This document shows, one piece after another, positions 1 through 8,785 of a DNA stretch of 64,000 bases (the first letter of the stretch is position 1; the number at the start of each line of letters is the position of its first letter). This DNA is from JBEVOS01 sp964563395 (GTDB lineage Bacteria; Pseudomonadota; Alphaproteobacteria; Caulobacterales; Aquidulcibacteraceae). The translations under genes and the position numbers were made by a program. The notes under the pieces were generated by a model that saw nothing but the letters and a program-made list of their open reading frames with translations, had not been told where the DNA came from and did not search any database. The stretch lies in NCBI GenBank assembly GCA_964563395.1, contig CAZLWK010000007.1:91347-155346 (forward strand). The letters are read 5' to 3'.

Positions 1-2
1 GC

Positions 3-353
3 CGATGGACGTATGCGCTCGCGACACGCGCCAAGGCAGCGGGATACGAGGTTCACCTTCACTTTGTCGCGCTTGCTTCCGCCGAACTCGCGTCGCAGCG
101 AATCCTCGCACGCGTTGAGATTGGCGGCCATGATGTTGCTCAAAAGGATCAGGAGCGCCGCTTTCCACGTGCTTTCGAAAATGCAATTGCGATATCCGCC
201 CTCGCCGACTCTCTTGTGCTTTACGATAATAGCGGCGCCGCCAAAGACCGTAAGGAACATCGCATCGTGGGGCGACGCATGAAAGGACGGCGATTGTCCT
301 TGGTCAGAGATGCACCGCCCTGGGCGCGCTTGTTCTTGAAAAAGAGCTCATGA
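3..353 (+). CDS. C-terminal part of a zeta-toxin-like P-loop kinase (cut by window edge)
   Basis: An open frame enters from the left edge with no start codon and ends at a TGA overlapping the recQ start (ATGA). About 116 residues are visible. They carry the C-terminal signature of proteobacterial zeta/PezT-like kinases: R-V-E-I-GGHDV, then RRFPRAFENAI, then ADSLVLYDNSG. In that family the domain phosphorylates UDP-N-acetylglucosamine or a related small substrate. The Walker A half lies outside the window, so activity cannot be judged, and any antitoxin partner upstream is not visible. Stop/start overlap with recQ implies cotranscription and coupled translation. Confidence 0.7.
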   Translation, partial: RWTYALATRAKAAGYEVHLHFVALASAELASQRILARVEIGGHDVAQKDQERRFPRAFENAIAISALADSLVLYDNSGAAKDRKEHRIVGRRMKGRRLSLVRDAPPWARLFLKKSS

Positions 354-2197
354 CCAAATCGCCCTCCGCCCCTACTGCGCCCCTCTCCATCCTCCGCCGC
401 GTCTTCGGCCACAGCGCGTTCCGAGGGCTGCAGGCGGATGTGATCGACGAGGTGCTCGCGGGCCGTGATGTGCTCGCGGTATTGCCGACGGGCGGGGGCA
501 AGTCGCTCTGTTATCAAATACCGGCTTTGATTCGGCCGGGCGTTGGGATCGTGGTGTCGCCGCTGATCGCGCTGATGCAGGATCAGGTGGCCGCGCTCAC
601 CGCCGCTGGTGTTGCGGCGGCGCGGCTGGATTCAAGTTTGCAGGCCAGCGAGCGCGGCGAGATTTACGCCAAGCTCAAGGATGGCGCGCTCGATCTACTT
701 TATGTGTCGCCCGAGGGGCTCGCGTCCGGCGCGGTGCTCGATCGGTTGCGCGAGGCGAAGATCGCGCTCATCGCCATCGACGAGGCGCATTGCGTGTCTC
801 AATGGGGGCATGATTTTCGCCCCGATTATCGCTTGCTGCATAGGCTGGGCGAGGAATTTCCCGATGCGCCGCGCATCGCCGTGACCGCCACCGCCGATCA
901 GCCGACGCGCGCCGACATCATCGCGCAATTGAAGCTCGAACACGCCAAGGTGTTCATCGCCTCTTTCGACCGCGCCAATCTGGCGCTTTCGGCGGAGCGC
1001 AAAACCAGCAAGCCGCAAGAGCGCGTGATCGAACTCGTGAAGGCGCGCGCTGGGCGCGCCGGCATCGTCTATGCGGCGAGTCGCGACGGCGTCGATCAGA
1101 TCGCGGCGGCGCTGCGGGCGCGCGGCGTACCAGCCCTCGCCTATCATGCGGGGCTTGAGCCCCATGTGCGCGCCGAGCGCCAACACACGTTTCAATATGA
1201 CGATGACGCGGTGATGGTGGCGACAATCGCGTTCGGCATGGGCGTCGATAAGCCGGATGTGCGTTTCGTCATCCATGCCGATGGGCCCAAGAGCATCGAA
1301 GCCTATTGGCAGGAAGTGGGCCGCGCGGGGCGTGACGGCGAGCCGGCGGAAGGCATAGCGCTCTATGGCGCGGGCGATCTGCGCCGCGCGCTGCGCTGGG
1401 CGGAGGATTCAGCGGCCGCGCCGGAAGTGAAGGCCGCGCATATCCGCAAGGCGCGCAATCTCTATGCGTTCTTCGATGGACTTGCATGCCGACGCGCGGC
1501 GGTGCGCCGCTATTTCGGCGAAGCGGATGTGAGCGCATGCGGCGCGTGCGACAATTGCCGCGCGCCGCCGACCGCGATCGATGCAAGCGAGCTTGCAGCC
1601 AAGGCGCTCTCCGCGATCATGCGCATGGGCGCGCGCTATGGGCGCGGGCGTGTGATCGATCATCTGCGCGGAACCGCGAAGGACGAGATCGACGCGCGCC
1701 ACACCGCGCTCACCACGTTCGGCATCGGCGCCGATGTGGATGAACCGACGTGGCGGCGCGTGATCGAGCAATTGCAGTTCGACGGCGTTCTGGCCGAAGA
1801 CGGCGACGCGCTGCGGCCAATCCTGTGCATCGGCGATGACGCCGCCGCGCGGGCGATCTTCCGCAAGGAGCGCGCCGTGCTGATGCGCGCGGCGGCGCCC
1901 CGCACCGGCCGACGCAGCGCCGAGGAGCGGCGCGCGGCGAAAGCCGGCGGCCTAAGCGCCCAATCAGGCATGGACGCGGCGAGCGCCGAACGCTTCGCGC
2001 GCCTGCGGGATTGGCGCCGGCAGGTTGCGGCGGCCGCGAACGTGCCGCCCTACGTCATCTTTTCGGACAAGACTTTAACTCTGATTGCGCAGATCAATCC
2101 CCAAAGGCTGGACGATCTCACGCTCATCAGCGGCATCGGCGATGTGAAGCGCGCGCGGCATGGAGCGGCGCTCCTGGAGGTGTTGCGCGCCGCGTGA
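350..2197 (+). CDS. recQ: ATP-dependent DNA helicase RecQ
   Basis: 615 aa, the usual RecQ length. It unwinds DNA 3'-5' in recombination and fork repair. Visible: Walker A PTGGGKS around residues 46-52, the DEAH box with the aromatic-rich loop (IDEAHCVSQWGHDFRPDYR) near 143-161, motif VI QEVGRAGRDG, a zinc-binding set of four cysteines (CRR...CGACDNC) near 383-405, a winged-helix region, and a C-terminal HRDC-like domain ending in LTLISGIGDVKRARHG. The start overlaps the preceding kinase stop by 4 nt, so it is probably translated by coupling. No frame disruption is seen. Confidence 0.95.
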   Translation: MTKSPSAPTAPLSILRRVFGHSAFRGLQADVIDEVLAGRDVLAVLPTGGGKSLCYQIPALIRPGVGIVVSPLIALMQDQVAALTAAGVAAARLDSSLQASERGEIYAKLKDGALDLLYVSPEGLASGAVLDRLREAKIALIAIDEAHCVSQWGHDFRPDYRLLHRLGEEFPDAPRIAVTATADQPTRADIIAQLKLEHAKVFIASFDRANLALSAERKTSKPQERVIELVKARAGRAGIVYAASRDGVDQIAAALRARGVPALAYHAGLEPHVRAERQHTFQYDDDAVMVATIAFGMGVDKPDVRFVIHADGPKSIEAYWQEVGRAGRDGEPAEGIALYGAGDLRRALRWAEDSAAAPEVKAAHIRKARNLYAFFDGLACRRAAVRRYFGEADVSACGACDNCRAPPTAIDASELAAKALSAIMRMGARYGRGRVIDHLRGTAKDEIDARHTALTTFGIGADVDEPTWRRVIEQLQFDGVLAEDGDALRPILCIGDDAAARAIFRKERAVLMRAAAPRTGRRSAEERRAAKAGGLSAQSGMDAASAERFARLRDWRRQVAAAANVPPYVIFSDKTLTLIAQINPQRLDDLTLISGIGDVKRARHGAALLEVLRAA

Positions 2198-2208
2198 TCG
2201 GCGACGGA

Positions 2209-3558
2209 CTAAACCTCCTCCACCTGCAGATAGCGCCGCCCGACGAGCCCCTCGCCGCGCGCGCGCGCGCCGGCCTGCTCCACCCAGCGCTCGCGCACGA
2301 TGCGTCCGCGCAGGCGCAGATATTGATCGACCCAGGCCACGTTGCCGGGCGACCAGGCGGCGATCTGATCGAAATGATAAACGCCGATGGAATTGAGCGT
2401 CGACTGCTTTTGCGGCGAGACGCCGTCGATCAAGGTGAGATCGTCGGGCGCGCCGCCGCGCGGCGCGGCGAGGCCCTGCGGGCGCACCTCCTGGCCGGTG
2501 GCGACGAGCGGCGCAGGCGCTTCCTCGACCTCGTCCTCGTCCCGGGACGAGGGCGCGCTCATCGCGGTTGCTGGCGCTGGGGACGCGGCGGGGCGCTGCG
2601 CAATCGCCTCCAAATGGCGCACGCGCGCATCAAGATAGCGCGCGCGCCAGCCGAGACGGCGCGCTTTCTGCGCATCCGGCTCAAGCCTGCCCGCCTCGGC
2701 GGCGTAGGCGTCGCGCTCCGCGATCAAGGCGGCCGCGCGCACGCGCGCCTCGTCCAGTTCCGTTTCCAGCGCGGCGATGCGGCGCGCGGCGCTCTCGCCA
2801 TGATCGGCGGCGGCGGCCTCCACATAGCCGAGGCGCTTCTCCAGATAGCGCAAGCGCCAGGCCTGGCGCTGCGCCGCTTCGTCGTCGTCGCCTGGCGTGG
2901 GAAGCTGCGTGCCGGGCATGGTGGACGCAAGGGCAGCGCGTTCATGGTGGCGCAGCTGCGCCTCAAGATAACGGATGCGCCATGCATGCGCGTGCGGTTC
3001 GACGGGCGCGCTTTCGACGACGGCGATCGGCGCGGGCTGCGCCGTGACCGCTTCGCGCTCTTCCAGATAGCGCACGCGGCTTTCCAGATAGCGCATGCGC
3101 CAGCGCATCGGCTCCAGATCCTGCGCCGGCGTGGCGACGATCTCGATTTCCGCGTCCCGCTGCGCTTGCGCATCGGCGGCGAGGCGGCGCAGCGCGTCGA
3201 GCTCTTCGCGTTCATCGGAGATGAGCGCATCCGCGACGAGGACGCGCGGCTGGCTGAGATGGGCCTCGTCGCGCGCGCGGCGCGCGTCCTCCAGAAGCGT
3301 TTCAAGCTCGGCGATGCGCGCATCCGCGACATCGATGCGGGTGCGCAAGAGATCGGATTCGCGTTCGAGATCGAGAAAGCCCGCGCCCTCCTCGCCGTTC
3401 ACCAGCGCGACGAGGTCCTTGCGCAGCTGAATTCTCTGCCGCTCAAGCCGCTCGATCTCGTCGGCGGTGCGCAAGCGATGGAACGCCCAGCCCGCGACGC
3501 CCGCGGCGAGCGCCGTCAAAAGCAGCCACCAAATATATTGGTCGATCAGATAGCCCAT
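2209..3558 (-). CDS. Membrane-anchored coiled-coil protein with fourfold RYLE repeats and a C-terminal helix-hairpin-helix domain
   Basis: 449 aa from an ATG preceded by AAGGGAGG; the frame is open further upstream but only over the OmpA gene. One N-terminal membrane segment (IWWLLLTALAAGVAGWAF, about residues 8-25) is followed by a long charged coiled coil. A motif of the form WR-x-RYLE-x-R-x-R-x-x-E occurs four times (WRMRYLESRVRYLEE, WRIRYLEAQLRHHE, WRLRYLEKRLGYVE, WRARYLDARVRHLE). The last about 75 residues (DDLTLIDGVSPQKQSTLNS...) resemble the helix-hairpin-helix end also found in some NADH-dehydrogenase-subunit-E-like proteins. It lies 34 nt downstream of the OmpA-family gene, suggesting an envelope or envelope-nucleoid scaffold role (inference). 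Confidence 0.75.
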   Translation of the reverse strand: MGYLIDQYIWWLLLTALAAGVAGWAFHRLRTADEIERLERQRIQLRKDLVALVNGEEGAGFLDLERESDLLRTRIDVADARIAELETLLEDARRARDEAHLSQPRVLVADALISDEREELDALRRLAADAQAQRDAEIEIVATPAQDLEPMRWRMRYLESRVRYLEEREAVTAQPAPIAVVESAPVEPHAHAWRIRYLEAQLRHHERAALASTMPGTQLPTPGDDDEAAQRQAWRLRYLEKRLGYVEAAAADHGESAARRIAALETELDEARVRAAALIAERDAYAAEAGRLEPDAQKARRLGWRARYLDARVRHLEAIAQRPAASPAPATAMSAPSSRDEDEVEEAPAPLVATGQEVRPQGLAAPRGGAPDDLTLIDGVSPQKQSTLNSIGVYHFDQIAAWSPGNVAWVDQYLRLRGRIVRERWVEQAGARARGEGLVGRRYLQVEEV

Positions 3559-3592
3559 GGCGGGGCCTCCCTTGGGACGGGCGCTCTGGCGC

Positions 3593-4705
3593 TCATTGGC
3601 GCACCGAGAAAACGATCCGGCGATTGGCCGCCTGGCCGGCGAGCGTCGCATTGGAGGCGACGGGGCGATCGGGCCCATGGCCGATGGCGACGAGGCGTTC
3701 GCGCGCGACATTCTGCGACGCCAGATAATTCATCACCGTCTCGGCGCGGCGACGCGACAGATCGAGATTGGCCTCGCGCGCGCCCTGATTGTCGGTGTGG
3801 CCGGCGATCTCGATGGTGAAGCGGTCGCAGCGCAGCGACACCGAGGCCAGATTGTCGAGCAGCATCAGGCTCGATCGATCGAGCTCGGCCGAGCCGGTGG
3901 CGAAATTGATCACGTTGCGCGCCAAGAGCCGCTCGAAGGCTTGCGCGCACATCGGCGCGTCGGCCTCGTCCAGGCTCAAATCGGCGAGTTCTGGGATGGC
4001 GAGCGGTTCGCCGGTGACGGTGACGTCGGCGCGCGCGCTGAACGGGGCGGGCGCAAGGCCGTCATAATGGCGGCGCACCGCCTCCACGGCCGCGCGCGAG
4101 CCCGAGCCCAGCACGACGAGACGCGCATCGGTGAGCCGCGCTTCGCCCCGGTCGAGCCGCGCGATCTGCTCGAGCCCGTCGATCGCCATGCGCCGCCATG
4201 CCCCGCCTGGGGCGCCGCCGGCGACACGCATTTCATCGATCACATCGCCATCGGGAAACAGCGCGCGCGCCTTTTCCAGAAGCGCGGCCTTGGCGCGTTC
4301 GCTGGGCGCGGCGCCGGAGAGAACGAGAATTCCGTCGCGCCGCGCCGCGCGCCACGCATAGGGGCGCTCCACGCGGCCCACGGATACGTCTGACACATCG
4401 ACCGAGGTGATCCCGCCCGCCCAAGGCCCGCCCGCGCCGGCGGCGGTCAGCGCCGCGCGCCGCGCCTGGGCGATCGCCGAGGGCTCGCCCACCACACCGG
4501 ACAGCACCGCGCGCTGCCCTTCCATCCGCGTCTCCAAGCCGCCCAGCCCCGCGCCCTGCAACGCACGCTCCACCGCGCCGCGCAGAACGCCCGGCATGCG
4601 CAGCAGGGACGCCTCGTGCGGGCCAAAGAGGCCCGCGCCCATGGCGAGGGCGGCGGCGATCAGCCCGCCGAAGAAAAAGGGCCGGGCGGCGTCGGCGCCG
4701 TTCAT
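3593..4705 (-). CDS. OmpA-family outer-membrane/peptidoglycan-binding protein with BON-like region
   Basis: 370 aa. A hydrophobic N-terminal segment (about residues 10-32) anchors or exports it. The middle looks like repeated BON-type modules. The C-terminal 110 residues are a standard OmpA peptidoglycan-binding domain: INFATGSAELD near 262, then AGHTDNQGAREANLDLSRRR and the Arg-rich NRRIVFSV end. The family ties the outer membrane or a membrane complex to peptidoglycan. It starts 4 nt after the stop of the 59-residue membrane peptide gene and precedes the RYLE-repeat protein, so the three form one operon. Confidence 0.88.
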   Translation of the reverse strand: MNGADAARPFFFGGLIAAALAMGAGLFGPHEASLLRMPGVLRGAVERALQGAGLGGLETRMEGQRAVLSGVVGEPSAIAQARRAALTAAGAGGPWAGGITSVDVSDVSVGRVERPYAWRAARRDGILVLSGAAPSERAKAALLEKARALFPDGDVIDEMRVAGGAPGGAWRRMAIDGLEQIARLDRGEARLTDARLVVLGSGSRAAVEAVRRHYDGLAPAPFSARADVTVTGEPLAIPELADLSLDEADAPMCAQAFERLLARNVINFATGSAELDRSSLMLLDNLASVSLRCDRFTIEIAGHTDNQGAREANLDLSRRRAETVMNYLASQNVARERLVAIGHGPDRPVASNATLAGQAANRRIVFSVRQ

Positions 4706-4709
4706 CGCG

Positions 4710-4889
4710 TCAGCCGCGGGCGCGGCGCACCTGCGCCTCGCTCAAATCGCGCCGCAGCGCCTCGATATCGGCCTCCAGGGCGCGCTGATGCACGCTGGCG
4801 GCTTCGGCCCGCAGGCGATAGCCGGCCGCGAAGCCCAGAAGGGCCGCCGTCAAAAACAGAAGAACCGCCGAAAATATCAAGCCGATCAT
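4710..4889 (-). CDS. Small single-pass membrane protein, 59 aa
   Basis: ATG with GGGAGAG upstream. The product starts MIGLIFSAVLLFLTAALLGF, a clear membrane segment with a short cytoplasmic or periplasmic helix rich in Arg, Ala and Glu after it. It is the first gene of the OmpA/RYLE-repeat operon, with a 4-nt gap to the OmpA start. No family is recognised; its position suggests an accessory subunit of the same envelope complex. Confidence 0.65.
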   Translation of the reverse strand: MIGLIFSAVLLFLTAALLGFAAGYRLRAEAASVHQRALEADIEALRRDLSEAQVRRARG

Positions 4890-5027
4890 GGCGTTTGCAG
4901 GCTCTCCCGGGGCGCGGCGTTCAGTTTTTTAGCCTTGATGCGCCCCTGCGAAAAACGGAATACCCATTGGGTTGAGCGCCCTTCTCCGCGCGCCCCCGCC
5001 ATTCAAAGGGCAATTGAGACGCGCCCC

Positions 5028-5831
5028 ATGCCCTATCTTGTGACGAGCGCGCAGAACCCGCTCGTGAAATTGATGAAATCCCTGCACCTCAAGAAGGCGC
5101 GGGCGGAAACCGGGCTCTTCCTGGCCGAGGGCGCGCGCCTGGCCTTGGAGGCGGCAGAGCTAGGCGTTTGGCCGTCAATGATGGCTGTATCGGAGAGTGC
5201 GCTGACGCGGCCGCAGGTGCGCGCGCTCGTCGAGGGCGCGGAGCAGCGGGGCGCGCGCGTGATCGAGACCAGCGAGAGCGTGCTCGCCCAGATCAGCAAG
5301 CGCGACAATCCGCAAACCATCATTGGCGCATACGGCCACAACGAAAAACCGCTCGCCGCCCTCGACGGCGATTTCTTCATCGCGCTCGACGGCGTGCGCG
5401 ACCCCGGCAATCTGGGCACGATCCTGCGCACGGCGGACGGCGTGGGCGCCTCTGGCGTAATCCTGATCGGGCAGACCTGCGATCCCTATGCGCTGGAGGC
5501 GGTGCGCGCCTCGATGGGATCGATCTTCGCCGCGCCATTCGCGCGCGCCGATTTCGACACCTTCAATGCATGGCGCGGCGCGCGCGGCCTGACGCTGATC
5601 GGGACCTCGCTGGCGGGCGCGGCGCGTCACGATGCGTTCGACGCCGCCCGGCCGGTGGCGCTGCTGATGGGCAATGAGCAATCGGGGCTTTCACCCGCGC
5701 GCGAAGCGGCGTGCGACGCGCTCGTGTGCATTCCCATGCGCGGGCGCGCCGACAGCCTCAATCTGGCGGTGGCGAGCGCATTGATGCTCTACGACGTATG
5801 GCGGCGGCGCGGCTATGACCAGGCACGCTGA
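5028..5831 (+). CDS. TrmH/SpoU-family RNA 2'-O-ribose methyltransferase
   Basis: 267 aa from the ATG giving MPYLVTSAQNPLVK; the open frame upstream lacks family character. An N-terminal substrate-binding domain (SLHLKKARAETGLFLAEG) is followed by the SPOUT knot: ALDGVRDPGNLGTILRTAD, LLMGNEQSGLS, and IPMRGRADSLNLAVASALM, the three conserved SpoU motifs. Members methylate 23S rRNA or tRNA 2'-hydroxyls using S-adenosylmethionine. It overlaps the next methyltransferase gene by 17 nt, so the two are cotranscribed RNA modification genes. The precise target nucleotide cannot be read from sequence. Confidence 0.9.
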   Translation: MPYLVTSAQNPLVKLMKSLHLKKARAETGLFLAEGARLALEAAELGVWPSMMAVSESALTRPQVRALVEGAEQRGARVIETSESVLAQISKRDNPQTIIGAYGHNEKPLAALDGDFFIALDGVRDPGNLGTILRTADGVGASGVILIGQTCDPYALEAVRASMGSIFAAPFARADFDTFNAWRGARGLTLIGTSLAGAARHDAFDAARPVALLMGNEQSGLSPAREAACDALVCIPMRGRADSLNLAVASALMLYDVWRRRGYDQAR

Positions 5832-6729
5832 TCTTCTGATCGCCGACGATTGGCGCGACTACGCGCTGATCGACAGCGGCGATGGGCGCAAACTCGAACA
5901 AGTGGGGCCCTATCGCTTCGTGCGCCCCGAGCCGCAAGCCTTGTGGCGCCCGCGCGCGGCGGCGGCCGAATGGGACAAGGCGGATGCGGTGTTCGCCGGC
6001 GCGGGCGAGGATGAGGAGAGCGGACGCTGGCGCTTCGAGCGCGCGCTGCCGGAAACATGGATTGTGGGCTGGCGCGAGCTTTCCTTTCAATCGCGCCCCA
6101 CGCCATTTCGCCACCTCGCCTTTTTTCCCGAACATTCGGTGCATTGGCGCTTCGCGCAGGAATATCTGCGCGCGCGCGAGGCGGATGCGCCGCGCGCGGA
6201 GGTGCTGAACCTGTTCGGCTATACGGGGCTCGCCTCACTCGCGTGCGCGCAAGCGGGCGCGCGCGTAACGCATGTGGACGCCTCGAAGAAAGCGATCGGC
6301 TTCGCGCGCGACAATCAGGCGGCGGCGGGTCTTGGCGAAGCCCCGATCCGCTGGATCCTCGATGACGCCCACGCCTTCGTGAAGCGCGAGCTGCGGCGGG
6401 GCAAAATCTATGACGGGATCATCCTCGATCCGCCGAAATATGGACGCGGGCCCAATGGCGAGACCTGGCGCCTGGAGACGGGCCTGGCCGAGCTATTGGC
6501 CGATTGCGCCGCGCTGCTGCGCCGCGATCCGGCGGCGCCCGCGAGCGCACAAGGATTCCTGATCGCGACCGTCTATGCCGTACGACTCTCGTTTCTGGCG
6601 TTGGCGCAGACCGCGCGCGACGCGCTCGGCGCCGATCATGGCGATTGGGAGCACGGCGAAATGTGCCTGCCGCATGCGGGCGACGCGCGCCTCCTGCCGA
6701 CGGCGATTTTCGCGCGCTGGCGCGACTGA
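5815..6729 (+). CDS. Class I SAM-dependent rRNA methyltransferase (RlmI-like core)
   Basis: 304 aa. The Rossmann-fold methyltransferase motifs are plain: motif I VLNLFGYTGLASL near residues 129-141, acidic motif II VTHVDASKKAI, and motif IV ILDPPKYGRG near 202-211, as in the RlmI/RlmK 23S rRNA cytosine-5/guanine methyltransferases. It lacks the N-terminal PUA domain of E. coli RlmI, which is common in alphaproteobacterial members. The start lies inside the end of the SpoU gene. Confidence 0.85.
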   Translation: MTRHADLLIADDWRDYALIDSGDGRKLEQVGPYRFVRPEPQALWRPRAAAAEWDKADAVFAGAGEDEESGRWRFERALPETWIVGWRELSFQSRPTPFRHLAFFPEHSVHWRFAQEYLRAREADAPRAEVLNLFGYTGLASLACAQAGARVTHVDASKKAIGFARDNQAAAGLGEAPIRWILDDAHAFVKRELRRGKIYDGIILDPPKYGRGPNGETWRLETGLAELLADCAALLRRDPAAPASAQGFLIATVYAVRLSFLALAQTARDALGADHGDWEHGEMCLPHAGDARLLPTAIFARWRD

Positions 6730-7653
6730 TTAGCCGAGCGTCGCCAAGATCTCTTCGACGAAAGCGCCTTTGCCTTCGGTATAGGCTTCGCGGTCATGCG
6801 CGAATGCGGCGGCGAGCTTCCGCTTGAGCGCTTCATAGGCGGCCGCGCGCGCGGGATCGGCGCGCAGCGCGTCACGAAACTCAAGCTGGCGCCATTGCGG
6901 AAAATCCACCTCCACCATGTGCAAATGATGCGTGCGCGCGCCGGCGCGGTCGCGCTTGATGAACCAGCAATAGAAGGGCGGGCCGTCATCGCCGTGCGTG
7001 GGACGCCAAAAATAATCATAGCCTTCCGCTTCCAGCGCGGGCGCGATCTCGGCTTGCGCGCGCACAAGCGTGCGCACTTCGATCAGCATGTCGATGACCG
7101 GCTTAGCGGCGAGGCCCGGCACGGCGGTCGAGCCATAATGTTCGATGCGGGTGATCAAGCTTGGAAATTGCGCCGCGATCTTCGCGCGCTCGGCTTCGAA
7201 CAAAGCGGGCCAATTGGGATCGTAAGGCGCGATTTCGACGCGGTCGGCGAGCACGCGCGCGATCTTCGCCGCGAGCGTCTCCGCTTCGCGATCGCGCGCG
7301 TGAAGCGTCATGTTGGGGAAATGCGGCAGCCAGCTCTCACGGCGTATGGTCCACAATTCGTAGGTCGGCTTGAATTGATCTGGCGCATCGAAGGCGCCGA
7401 GATGCAGCTCGATCTCGTCGCCGCTGCGTCCGAACACGGAAGAGCCGCAGCGCGGGCAAAAGAAGCGGCCGCGATAGTCGCCCGGATCGCCCTGGATCGT
7501 CACCGCCTCGGAGAGGAAGATCGCCGACGCGTGAAACAGCGCGCCATGAAACTTGCGGCAATCCATGCAATGGCAGAGCCCGACGCGCAGCGGGCGTCCC
7601 TTCGCCTCGAAGCGGATCGCGCCGCAGAGACAGCCGCCTGCGCTTATGTCCAT
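6730..7653 (-). CDS. Fusion of a GFA/Mss4-like zinc domain and a GrpB (UPF0157) nucleotidyltransferase-like domain
   Basis: 307 aa from MDISAGG. Residues 1-125 form a glutathione-dependent formaldehyde-activating (GFA) type domain with its zinc cysteines: CLCGAI, CHCMDCRKFHG, CPRCGS. Residues 140-307 match the GrpB/UPF0157 family: PYDPNWPALFEAERAKI, RIEHYGSTAVPGLAAKPVIDMLI (the GS and D-x-D-like nucleotidyltransferase features) and RTHHLHMV. These families are normally separate proteins, and no stop or slip site is visible between them. It converges with the methyltransferase gene, whose last base abuts its own stop. Substrates are unknown. Confidence 0.85.
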   Translation of the reverse strand: MDISAGGCLCGAIRFEAKGRPLRVGLCHCMDCRKFHGALFHASAIFLSEAVTIQGDPGDYRGRFFCPRCGSSVFGRSGDEIELHLGAFDAPDQFKPTYELWTIRRESWLPHFPNMTLHARDREAETLAAKIARVLADRVEIAPYDPNWPALFEAERAKIAAQFPSLITRIEHYGSTAVPGLAAKPVIDMLIEVRTLVRAQAEIAPALEAEGYDYFWRPTHGDDGPPFYCWFIKRDRAGARTHHLHMVEVDFPQWRQLEFRDALRADPARAAAYEALKRKLAAAFAHDREAYTEGKGAFVEEILATLG

Positions 7654-7694
7654 GGGATGAGTATCGGCGCGCGCGGCGCGTTGGCGCAAGTCTG

Positions 7695-8585
7695 TTAGTC
7701 GGCGGCGTCGGCCATGATTGCCGCGAGCGTCCGCTCCGCCATACGGGTAAGGACCGGCGCCGTCTTTCCATAGTGCGCGATTTCGCGCGCCGAGATTGAG
7801 AGCGCCCAAGCCCGCCCGCGCGCCCATGCGTGCGCATCCGCGCCGACCGCTTGGCGAAACTCGTCCCGCGACCGCGTCGGCAACAGCCGCCAGGCAAGCG
7901 ATAAATCGCAAGCAGGGTCGCCCACGCCGAGGCAGCCAAAATCGATCACGCCGCAGAGGCCATGCGCGTCCAGAAGAATGTTTTGACCGTGCAGATCGCC
8001 GTGAATCGAACACGGCGCGTCGTCCCATTGCGGCGCGCTTGAATCACGTCGCCAGATTCGCCGCAGCGCCGCTTTGTCGAAACGATCATCCAGCGCGTCG
8101 ATCGCCGCGCGCGTAACCGCGTCGCGCAGCGCGATGGGCTCACCGCGTCCGAAATTGTGCGCGCCGGGCGCGAGCGCGTGTTCAGGGGGTAGCGCGCGCA
8201 ACGCGGCGATGAATTGCGCGAGCGCGAGGGCGAGCGCGCGCCAATCGATCGGGCGATCTTCGCTCAAGGTCGCGCCCTCGATCCATGTGCTGACGGACCA
8301 TGCCCACGGATAGAGCCCGGACGGTGCGCCCGCGCCGGCGATGCGTGGGATGGGAATGCTCATCTTGCCGGCTAGGCGCGGCAACCAGGCGAGCTCCTTC
8401 TCCATCGCCACGGCGCTGGCTTGATCGCGCGGCACGCGCACGATGAAGGCGTCGCCAAGTCGGAAGGCGGAATTGTCGACGCCCGCGGAGGGAAACGCCG
8501 TCAAGGGCAGCGCGCGCCATTGTGGAAATTGCGTATCGACCAGGCGCCGCACGATCGCGATGTCCGGCGCGCCTTCGCCGCGCAT
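7695..8585 (-). CDS. APH-family phosphotransferase
   Basis: 296 aa from the ATG with GGGAG eight bases upstream; the frame stays open upstream but crosses the terminator and attL. Kinase-like fold of the aminoglycoside/choline phosphotransferase superfamily: Brenner motif SIHGDLHGQNILLD (catalytic Asp and Asn) and metal-binding GVIDFGCLGVGDPACDLS. Members phosphorylate small hydroxyl compounds; nothing shows the substrate here, so antibiotic resistance should not be assumed. It is the last host gene before the prophage. Confidence 0.85.
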   Translation of the reverse strand: MRGEGAPDIAIVRRLVDTQFPQWRALPLTAFPSAGVDNSAFRLGDAFIVRVPRDQASAVAMEKELAWLPRLAGKMSIPIPRIAGAGAPSGLYPWAWSVSTWIEGATLSEDRPIDWRALALALAQFIAALRALPPEHALAPGAHNFGRGEPIALRDAVTRAAIDALDDRFDKAALRRIWRRDSSAPQWDDAPCSIHGDLHGQNILLDAHGLCGVIDFGCLGVGDPACDLSLAWRLLPTRSRDEFRQAVGADAHAWARGRAWALSISAREIAHYGKTAPVLTRMAERTLAAIMADAAD

Positions 8586-8690
8586 GCTGTGCTCCCGTGG
8601 ACGGCGCGCGCGAGCGTAAGGGGCGCGCGGAAAAGGTGAAGCAGCAGCCTGCGGCGAAAGCCAGCGAAGGGGCTGCTCGGCGCAACGCAA

Positions 8691-8720
8691 AACGGCCCCA
8701 TCGTTTCCGACGGGGCCGTT
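8691..8720 (-). terminator. Rho-independent terminator, probably the ancestral terminator of the rRNA/tRNA-fMet operon
   Basis: Read on the minus strand this is a 13-bp stem (AACGGCCCCGTCG with its complement, one G-U pair) closed by a GAAA tetraloop, ending in GTTTTGCG. It lies 10 nt beyond the left attachment core. Rejoining the prophage flanks would put it 10 nt after the tRNA-fMet CCA end, so before integration it closed the ribosomal operon. Confidence 0.75.
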
Positions 8721-8730
8721 GATGATCTGA

Positions 8731-8743
8731 TGGGTGCGGGAGC
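8731..8743. other. attL core (13-bp direct repeat)
   Basis: TGGGTGCGGGAGC is identical to the copy at 62974-62986, which is the 3' end of tRNA-fMet (CCA, discriminator and acceptor strand). Flanking bases differ on both sides. This marks the left junction between host and prophage. Confidence 0.85.
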
Positions 8744-8785
8744 GCGCACCAAGCGGGGCAGTCACGCCGCGATCCGAATCGTCGC

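Noticed and set aside
2011..3819. 602-codon plus-strand frame opposite the OmpA/RYLE-repeat genes
   Set aside because: It is a GC-rich antisense shadow with Arg/Ala/Gly bias and no domain; the minus-strand genes have motifs and ribosome sites.
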